Source: Chloroflexota bacterium (GTDB lineage Bacteria > Chloroflexota > Anaerolineae > Anaerolineales > DRMV01). From it: a stretch of DNA of 5,945 bases. Below the pieces are notes generated by a model, which worked only from the letters and a program-made list of their open reading frames with translations, was not told where the DNA came from and did not search any database. Position numbers and translations under genes: made by a program. Shown in pieces: positions 1 through 4,797 of this stretch (position 1 is the first letter of the stretch; each line of letters opens with the position of its first letter). The stretch lies in assembly GCA_013153135.1 (NCBI GenBank), contig JAADFA010000017.1, positions 1-5,945 of the forward strand. The letters run 5' to 3'.

Positions 1-1666
1 CCGGCTCTCCGCAGGTCGGGTGCAATCCGTAGCCCTGCGGCTGGTGGTGGAACGGGAGCGCGAAATCCAATCCTTTGTTCCGAAGGAATATTGGACTATT
101 GACGCGGAATTCCGGCCCCAAGGGCGCGAAACGACCTACCGCGCGCAGCTGCAAAAAGTGGATGGCCAGGAGCCCGAGCTGCCCAACGAGGCCGCGGTCA
201 AACCCTTGCTTGCGGATATGGAGCGCGCGTCGTACGTCATCACCCGCATCAAACGGGGCGAACGCCGACGGCGCCCTGCCGCGCCCTTTATTACCAGTAC
301 TTTACAGCAAGAGGCCAGCCGTCGCCTGGGTTTCTCGCCTAAGCGCACCATGGCCGTGGCTCAGCAGCTCTATGAGGGCCTGGACGTGGGCGAAGGCGGA
401 GCCACGGGTCTAATTACCTACATGCGCACCGATTCCACTTATGTCTCGCCTCTGGCTCAACAAGAAGCTCGCAAGTACATTGCTCAAACCTTAGGACCGG
501 AGTACCTGCCTCCCAAGCCTCCCAAGTACCAGACCCGGGCGCGTCACGCACAAGAAGCGCACGAGGCCATTCGTCCCACGTCGGTCTTCCGCACACCCGA
601 CAAGGTGAAACCCTACTTGAGTCAGGATCAATATCGGCTGTATAAGCTCATTTGGCAGCGCTTTGTAGCCTCACAGATGGCGCCTGCGGTCTACGACACC
701 ATGAGCGTCGACATTGAAGGCCGCGGTGAGGTCCATCGATATTTGTTCCGCGCCACCGGTTCCCGGCTCAAGTTCCGGGGGTACTTGGCCGTCTATGAAG
801 AGGCGAAAGACGACGATGCGCCGCAAGAGAAGAGCCTGCCCATCCCCGAGGGGCTGGAAGAAGGCCAACCCCAAGAGCTGGTGCGACTCATCCCCGAACA
901 ACATTTTACCCAACCGCCCCCGCGTTATACCGAAGCCACCCTTATCCGCGCGCTCGAGGAAAAGGGGATCGGGCGTCCGTCCACCTACGCGCCCATTATG
1001 ACCACCCTGCAACAGCGGGGCTACGTACGCAAAGAGGGCAAGCGCTTAGTACCGACGGAAATCGGTGTGCTGGTCAATGACCTGCTGGTCAAGCACTTTC
1101 CGGACATCATGGACGTGAACTTTACCGCCCGGCTGGAAGAAGACCTGGACCGCATCGCGGCCGGGCGACGGGATTGGGTCGAGGTGCTGCGGGAGTTCTA
1201 TGAGCCGTTCTCTGAGGAAGTCGAGCGCGCGCAAAAGGCCATTCCCGAAGCGAAGCGCGAAGCCGAGCCCATTGGCCGCAATTGTCCCCAGTGTGGCGCG
1301 CCGCTGGTGGTGCGCTGGGGTCGCTTTGGCAAATTTATTAGCTGCAGCAATTATCCCCAATGCCGTTATACCGAACCCTGGTACGAAAAGACCGGTGCAA
1401 AATGTCCCAAGTGCGGTGGGGACCTGGTGGTGCGCCGGACCCGGCGTGGCCGCATCTTCTATGGCTGCATCAACTACCCCAAGTGCGACTTCACCACCTG
1501 GAAACGTCCCTTGGCCAAGCCCTGTCCGGTATGCGGGGGGCTGCTGGTCGAAGCGCGTAAAAACACCGCGCAGTGTACCCAATGCGGGGCCACGTTCCCG
1601 CTGGACGAAGTGGAAGGAGATGCGGAAACCGATACAGAAGCCACGCCCGCGAGTGCATCGTCCTAA
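1..1666 (+). CDS. topA: DNA topoisomerase I, type IA (5'-truncated by window edge)
   Basis: This enzyme relaxes negatively supercoiled DNA by cutting one strand through a 5'-phosphotyrosine link. The reading frame is already open at base 2 and begins with RLSAGRVQSVALRLVVER, the conserved type IA motif that follows the Toprim domain. By comparison with E. coli TopA, about 160-170 N-terminal residues, including Toprim, lie outside the window. The GTG at base 20 is therefore not the real start. Visible hallmarks are GLITYMRTDS with the catalytic Tyr codon at 419-421, HEAIRPT at about 560-580, and EKGIGRPSTYAPI at about 959-997. The C-terminus carries three topoisomerase zinc ribbons: CPQC..CSNYPQC (1283-1363), CPKC..CINYPKC (1403-1486) and a shorter CPVC..CTQC (1523-1585). 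An acidic, Thr/Ala-rich tail ends at TAA 1664-1666. No frame damage is visible. The identification is secure. Confidence 0.97.
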   Translation, partial: RLSAGRVQSVALRLVVEREREIQSFVPKEYWTIDAEFRPQGRETTYRAQLQKVDGQEPELPNEAAVKPLLADMERASYVITRIKRGERRRRPAAPFITSTLQQEASRRLGFSPKRTMAVAQQLYEGLDVGEGGATGLITYMRTDSTYVSPLAQQEARKYIAQTLGPEYLPPKPPKYQTRARHAQEAHEAIRPTSVFRTPDKVKPYLSQDQYRLYKLIWQRFVASQMAPAVYDTMSVDIEGRGEVHRYLFRATGSRLKFRGYLAVYEEAKDDDAPQEKSLPIPEGLEEGQPQELVRLIPEQHFTQPPPRYTEATLIRALEEKGIGRPSTYAPIMTTLQQRGYVRKEGKRLVPTEIGVLVNDLLVKHFPDIMDVNFTARLEEDLDRIAAGRRDWVEVLREFYEPFSEEVERAQKAIPEAKREAEPIGRNCPQCGAPLVVRWGRFGKFISCSNYPQCRYTEPWYEKTGAKCPKCGGDLVVRRTRRGRIFYGCINYPKCDFTTWKRPLAKPCPVCGGLLVEARKNTAQCTQCGATFPLDEVEGDAETDTEATPASASS

Positions 1667-1755
1667 ACCTCAAGAAGTTGGCTATCCGCATTAGCCCAGG
1701 CCGTCCATCAGCCCTATGGTAAAATAGCTCTACCTATCCCGCGCGGCGAGGGCAC
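1667..1755 (+). other. topA / histidine kinase intergenic region
   Basis: This 89-base gap is the only intergenic stretch of any size in the window. It holds a possible extended -10 element, the left arm of an 11-base inverted repeat, and a purine-rich GGCGAGGG (1745-1752) close to the kinase ATG. A 5-bp stem (GGCTA 1680-1684 with TAGCC 1692-1696, 7-base loop) follows topA. It has no T-tract, so no convincing terminator separates topA from the downstream cluster, and some read-through is plausible. Confidence 0.7.
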
Positions 1756-1766
1756 ATGGACGGCCT
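1698..1766. repeat. Perfect 11-base inverted repeat spanning the kinase promoter and start codon
   Basis: AGGCCGTCCAT (1698-1708) is the exact reverse complement of ATGGACGGCCT (1756-1766). The arms are 47 bases apart and enclose the candidate -10. The right arm contains the kinase ATG and its next codons. In an RNA that starts upstream of 1698 (read-through from topA), the arms could pair and occlude the start codon. An RNA starting near 1732 would lack the left arm. A pair of operator half-sites or chance are alternatives. The repeat itself is certain; the function is inferred. Confidence 0.6.
1717..1725 (+). promoter_or_regulatory. Candidate extended -10 promoter for the two-component cluster
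   Basis: TGGTAAAAT matches an extended -10: TG at 1717-1718, one base, then TAAAAT at 1720-1725, five of six matches to TATAAT. No good -35 hexamer lies 16-18 bases upstream, as is common for extended -10 promoters. Transcription would begin at about 1731-1733, giving a leader of roughly 23-25 bases before the ATG at 1756. It is the most promoter-like stretch in an otherwise GC-rich gap and sits where a promoter for the downstream genes is expected. It was judged by eye only. Confidence 0.5.
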
Positions 1767-3204
1767 TTCCTTTTCTTGGTTGGATCAAAACCAACCGTTG
1801 TGGTGGTTCCTGTATGGTCTGGTGTACTTCTTTCTCGGCAGTGCCATGTTCTTGGTGCGTGCCGAGCGGTTCTCCCGCCTAGCCTTGGCCCGCAGCATCC
1901 CTTCCTTGGCCGCTTTCGGTTTGCTCCACGGCCTTTATGCCTGGGGCCACCTCTTCATCCCCTTGCAAGCCGCGGTCCTGGCCAAACCTTTGCTCCTGTT
2001 CTCGCGCTTCTGGCAAGTGCTCCTCCTAGCCGCGTCTTTCGGTATGTTGTTCACCTTCGGCCATCGCCTCGTGCCCGACGACGTGCTGCCACACCGCTTA
2101 TTCCGTATCGGCAGCGCTGCCCTCTTGATTTCCGGCGTGGCATGGATGGCCGCGTTCGCGCTCACACACCCTCAAACTGACCTCATTCTTCGAGGCTGGG
2201 ACGCTCAGGTTCGCTACTGGCTGGGCATTCCCGCTAGCCTGCTGGCGGCTTATGGGCTCTGGCAACACGCGCAACGCCACATTCGGCCGCTCAAGGTCGA
2301 GCACATCTACCGGATGCTGCAGATTGCAGGAATTTCGTTCTTCCTCTTCGGCCTGATTATCGCGCTGGTGGGGCCGCCCGCGCCCATCTTGCTAAATCAT
2401 TGGCTGAACCGCGAGCAATGGATGGCATGGCTGCACGTACCCCCGGAAATGTTCCTTACCCTACTGGGCTTGGGCATGACGGTGGGCATGGTGCGCGGAA
2501 TGGAGATCTTCGCGGTCGAGACGCAACGTTTGTTGAGCGATATGGAACTGCGCAACGTGCAATCGAAGGAACGGGAGCGCATCGCGCGGGAACTGCATGA
2601 CGGCGCGTTGCAGCAAGTCTACGCAGCCGGGCTGCTCGCGCGCGCGCTACTCCGCCGGGTGCCCCAAGAACTGCAAGAAGAAATCCAGCGTATCATCGAT
2701 TCCTTGGACACCGCGACCGCAGAAATGCGCCGTCTGTTACAAGAAGGCATGCCCGAAGTGCACAGCGCGGACCTCAATGGCCTACTCCGCAACCTGGTGC
2801 AAGACGCGCAACACATTTCGGGCGCGGAAATCCGCCTGAGCACAGACAGCGATCTGCCTCCCATGGAACCTAAACGGCTGGTACACGTCCTTGCGTTTGT
2901 GCGCGAAGCCCTGGCCAATGCGATTCGACACGCGCAATCGCCTTACATCGACGTGCGAGCCTACCGCCGCGCGGAGGAAGTGATTATCGAAGTGCAGGAT
3001 TACGGCCGCGGCCTGCCCAAACACGTGACCCCAGGCTTTGGGCTGAACAACATGCAAGACCGCGCCCTCCTCTTGGGAGGCCGGATGGAATTGGTCTCCG
3101 AACCTGGTCAAGGGACGCGCGTGATCTTGCATTTGCCCTTGGTGGTGCACTCTACCGTGCCCACGGGCACCCGCTCGAATCCATCCCAAGGAGATGAACC
3201 ATGA
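1756..3204 (+). CDS. Sensor histidine kinase, NarL/DesK-type (HisKA_3), with 7-TM N-terminal sensor
   Basis: This is a 482-residue membrane sensor kinase that should autophosphorylate on His and pass the phosphate to the regulator encoded next. The N-terminal half is hydrophobic, with about seven membrane segments near residues 14-34, 47-69, 85-103, 115-137, 153-170, 187-207 and 231-251. A short charged, probably helical linker (about 252-270) leads into a HisKA_3 domain whose RELHDGALQQ motif gives phosphoacceptor His281. The HATPase domain shows the N box REALANAIRHA (E384, N388), G1 DYGRG (D415), G2 GFGLNNM (427-433) and GQGT (451-454). No PAS, GAF, HAMP or periplasmic loop domain is visible, so the stimulus is presumably membrane-borne or sensed by the helix bundle. 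ATG 1756 is chosen because it directly precedes the first membrane segment; its Shine-Dalgarno (GGCGAGGG) is weak and very close. The gene overlaps the regulator by 4 bases. The class is confident; the signal is unknown. Confidence 0.93.
   Translation: MDGLSFSWLDQNQPLWWFLYGLVYFFLGSAMFLVRAERFSRLALARSIPSLAAFGLLHGLYAWGHLFIPLQAAVLAKPLLLFSRFWQVLLLAASFGMLFTFGHRLVPDDVLPHRLFRIGSAALLISGVAWMAAFALTHPQTDLILRGWDAQVRYWLGIPASLLAAYGLWQHAQRHIRPLKVEHIYRMLQIAGISFFLFGLIIALVGPPAPILLNHWLNREQWMAWLHVPPEMFLTLLGLGMTVGMVRGMEIFAVETQRLLSDMELRNVQSKERERIARELHDGALQQVYAAGLLARALLRRVPQELQEEIQRIIDSLDTATAEMRRLLQEGMPEVHSADLNGLLRNLVQDAQHISGAEIRLSTDSDLPPMEPKRLVHVLAFVREALANAIRHAQSPYIDVRAYRRAEEVIIEVQDYGRGLPKHVTPGFGLNNMQDRALLLGGRMELVSEPGQGTRVILHLPLVVHSTVPTGTRSNPSQGDEP
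3188..3193 (+). promoter_or_regulatory. Strong Shine-Dalgarno for the response regulator
   Basis: AAGGAG lies inside the last kinase codons, 7 bases before ATG 3201. Together with the ATGA stop/start overlap it fixes the regulator start and implies translational coupling of kinase and regulator. Confidence 0.85.
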
Positions 3205-3866
3205 CCCTGCGCATCTTGTTAGTGGATGATCATGAAATCGTCCGTGTAGGCCTCAAAGCGCTGCTAGAGGCCGAGCCTGACCTGGAAGTGGTGGCCGAAG
3301 CGGATACCGCGCAAGCCGCAGTCGAGCAATACTTGCTGCACCGCCCCGACATCGCGGTGATCGACCTGCGCCTGCCTGACGACAGCGGCCTGGAAGCCGC
3401 GCGGCGCATCCGGGAGCGCTATCCCGACGCGCGCATCATCCTGCTCACCTCTTTTGTCAACGAGGCCTTCATCGCCCAAGCCCTGCGAGTGGGCGTACAG
3501 GCATATGTGCTCAAAGAGGTCGCGGGGGACGAACTTATCAAGGCCATCCGCGAAGTGGGCCAGGGACGGGTCCTGTTCGACATCAACGCAGCGGGGAGCC
3601 TACTCGCGCACGCGGATACCCAAAGTGGCACCCAGCACACCCCCTTTGAGGGCCTCTCCCCGCGCGAAATGGAGGTGCTCGCACTGGTCGCGCAAGGCCT
3701 GAGCAACCGCGAAATCGGGCGCCGACTGCGCCTGAGCGAAGGCACGGTGCGCAATTACGTCAGCGCCATTATCGAGAAACTCAATCTGCGCAACCGAGTG
3801 GAGCTCGCGACGTACGCGGTCAAGCACCGTATCCAGGATTGGGTCCCGTACTTGGGCAACGAATGA
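3201..3866 (+). CDS. Response regulator, NarL/LuxR family (REC + HTH)
   Basis: This is a 221-residue cytoplasmic DNA-binding regulator, the expected phosphorylation partner of the preceding kinase. The receiver domain (about 3-120) has the acidic pair D9/D10, phosphoacceptor D55 in AVIDLRLPD, T83 in ILLTS and K105 in YVLKE, so all key residues are present. A linker of about 25 residues leads to a C-terminal LuxR-type helix-turn-helix (about 149-213) with the hallmark run LSPREMEVLALVAQGLSNREI, followed by LSEGTVRNYVSAIIEKL. Length and architecture are typical of LiaR, DesR and NarL relatives, which dimerise when phosphorylated and bind promoter inverted repeats. The 4-base overlap with the kinase gene supports a cognate pair. 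Its targets cannot be read from the sequence; autoregulation at the promoter upstream of 1756 is a reasonable guess. Orthology to one named system is not claimed. Confidence 0.95.
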   Translation: MTLRILLVDDHEIVRVGLKALLEAEPDLEVVAEADTAQAAVEQYLLHRPDIAVIDLRLPDDSGLEAARRIRERYPDARIILLTSFVNEAFIAQALRVGVQAYVLKEVAGDELIKAIREVGQGRVLFDINAAGSLLAHADTQSGTQHTPFEGLSPREMEVLALVAQGLSNREIGRRLRLSEGTVRNYVSAIIEKLNLRNRVELATYAVKHRIQDWVPYLGNE

Positions 3867-3870
3867 GCCC

Positions 3871-3876
3871 TGGAGG
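3871..3876 (+). promoter_or_regulatory. Shine-Dalgarno for the membrane-anchored protein
   Basis: TGGAGG sits 9 bases before ATG 3886 in the 19-base gap after the regulator stop. It supports this start and leaves no room for a separate promoter or terminator between the two genes. Confidence 0.75.
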
Positions 3877-3885
3877 CACATACGC

Positions 3886-4788
3886 ATGAGCCGCGATCCA
3901 CGTTGGCGTTCAACGCTTTTCCAGACCCTGTTCGTTGGCTTTGCTGTGGGCGCGGGGATCGCGATGGGCGGGATCCTCGCGATTCGGCTGATCAACCGTT
4001 TGGAACGTGCGGCCGCGACGCCTACATCCCCCCCGCCCGCGACCACCACCGCCGCAGCAGCAGGCTTCACCTCGCCCACAACAGCGCCGTCCACCACTAC
4101 AGCACCATCCACCATGACGGCGCCGCCTGCCTCTGCCACGCCCTCACCAACCCAAGCAGCCCCGCAACCCACCGAGCCAAGTCCGCCGCCGCAGCCTGCC
4201 TCCTATCCGGTCACACCCATCCCCTATCCATGTGACGGTCTGGATGCGCGCATCCAGCAAATCGGCCCCGTTACCGCGGAGGATGAAGCCTTGGCCAAAA
4301 CTGGACTGACCGTGCTATGCGCCATCCGCGACAATCGCTGGGATGTAGTCGCTAGCTACGCGCATCCCAACCGCGGGGACTTGCGTTTTTCGCCCGATGT
4401 CTACCTCAGCCCCGAGGATTTAAGCTTTCCGGCCGACCTGGTGCCCGGCTTGCTCAGCGATGACACGATATACACCTGGGGCACACAGCCCGGTTCAGGT
4501 ATGCCTATCCGCATGACCTTCCGAGATTATGTGCGGGCATATGTGTACGATGGTCCGTATTGGGATGAAGGGGTACCCGGGTTGGACGTACGTCGTGGTG
4601 CGGGGACGATCGAGGATAACCACGCAGCCTTCTACCCGCATTCCCGGGTGGTAGAGTTTTACCTTCCGCCGAGCGAGCCTGGCGGCCTTGATTGGCGCAG
4701 CGTGCGCTTGATCTTCCTTCCCCTTTCGCCGCGCGAGCGGTATGCGTGGCGCTTGGTAGCCATTACCCACGACGCGTGGACGCCCTGA
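3886..4788 (+). CDS. Membrane-anchored extracytoplasmic protein with Pro/Thr/Ser-rich stalk; function unknown
   Basis: This is a 300-residue protein in three parts. A short Arg-rich start is followed by one hydrophobic segment (about 11-34), read as an uncleaved signal anchor because no lipobox Cys is present. A low-complexity Pro/Thr/Ser/Ala stalk (about 43-113) is typical of wall- or surface-exposed linkers. A compact C-terminal domain (about 114-300) contains only two cysteines, C116 and C145, which could form a disulfide. Its motifs are VVASYAHPNRGDLRFSP (154-170), YTWGTQPGSGMPIRMTF (196-212), YVYDG (219-223), VVEFYLPP (255-262), GLDWRSVRLIF (267-277) and the terminal AITHDAWTP. From memory these resemble a domain in uncharacterised Bacillus/Paenibacillus lipoproteins that end in HDQWT; I could not check this. 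Close spacing after the regulator suggests cotranscription, so it may be an output or an accessory sensor of the two-component system. No enzymatic role is evident. Confidence 0.85.
   Translation: MSRDPRWRSTLFQTLFVGFAVGAGIAMGGILAIRLINRLERAAATPTSPPPATTTAAAAGFTSPTTAPSTTTAPSTMTAPPASATPSPTQAAPQPTEPSPPPQPASYPVTPIPYPCDGLDARIQQIGPVTAEDEALAKTGLTVLCAIRDNRWDVVASYAHPNRGDLRFSPDVYLSPEDLSFPADLVPGLLSDDTIYTWGTQPGSGMPIRMTFRDYVRAYVYDGPYWDEGVPGLDVRRGAGTIEDNHAAFYPHSRVVEFYLPPSEPGGLDWRSVRLIFLPLSPRERYAWRLVAITHDAWTP
4015..4224 (+). repeat. Low-complexity Pro/Thr/Ser/Ala stalk with short 18-base tandem units
   Basis: This part of the membrane-anchored gene encodes roughly 70 residues made almost only of P, T, S, A and Q. 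Within it, 4081-4098, 4099-4116 and 4117-4134 are three imperfect 18-base tandem units encoding TAPSTT, TAPSTM and TAPPAS. The first two units match at 14 of 18 bases. Such stalks usually hold a domain away from the membrane and often vary in length between strains. Confidence 0.7.
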
Positions 4789-4791
4789 GGA
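4786..4791 (+). promoter_or_regulatory. Shine-Dalgarno for the glycosyltransferase-like gene
   Basis: TGAGGA overlaps the stop codon of the preceding gene and lies 6 bases before ATG 4798. It supports that start and tight coupling of the two genes. Confidence 0.6.
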
Positions 4792-4797
4792 CGCGCG

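Noticed and set aside
20..22. GTG at base 20 as the start of the topoisomerase gene
   Set aside because: The conserved type IA motif (LSAGRVQSVALR) continues upstream of it to the window edge in the same frame, so the gene is truncated and does not start here.
1046..1582. 178-codon minus-strand open frame inside topA
   Set aside because: It lies wholly opposite the zinc-ribbon half of a clearly real gene and has no recognisable motif. It is a typical GC-rich antisense shadow.
1523..1585. Third, shorter zinc ribbon of topA as an unusual addition
   Set aside because: Multiple C-terminal zinc ribbons, including shorter divergent last copies, are common in bacterial topoisomerase I, so this is not notable.
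1200..1694. 164-codon plus-strand frame overlapping the end of topA
   Set aside because: It is out of frame with the zinc ribbons, Arg/Pro/Ser-rich and motif-free, so it is an overlapping shadow and not a second gene.
1680..1696. Possible terminator hairpin after topA (GGCTA / TAGCC)
   Set aside because: The stem has only 5 pairs with a 7-base loop, and no T-rich tail follows.
1691..1696. TTAGCC as a -35 partner for the candidate -10
   Set aside because: The spacer to TAAAAT would be 23 bases, too long for a sigma-70-type promoter. The extended -10 reading does not need it.
3600..4172. 190-codon minus-strand open frame across the regulator/anchored-protein junction
   Set aside because: Its product is low-complexity Val/Ala/Gly sequence mirrored from the Pro/Thr stalk, and it opposes two well-supported genes.
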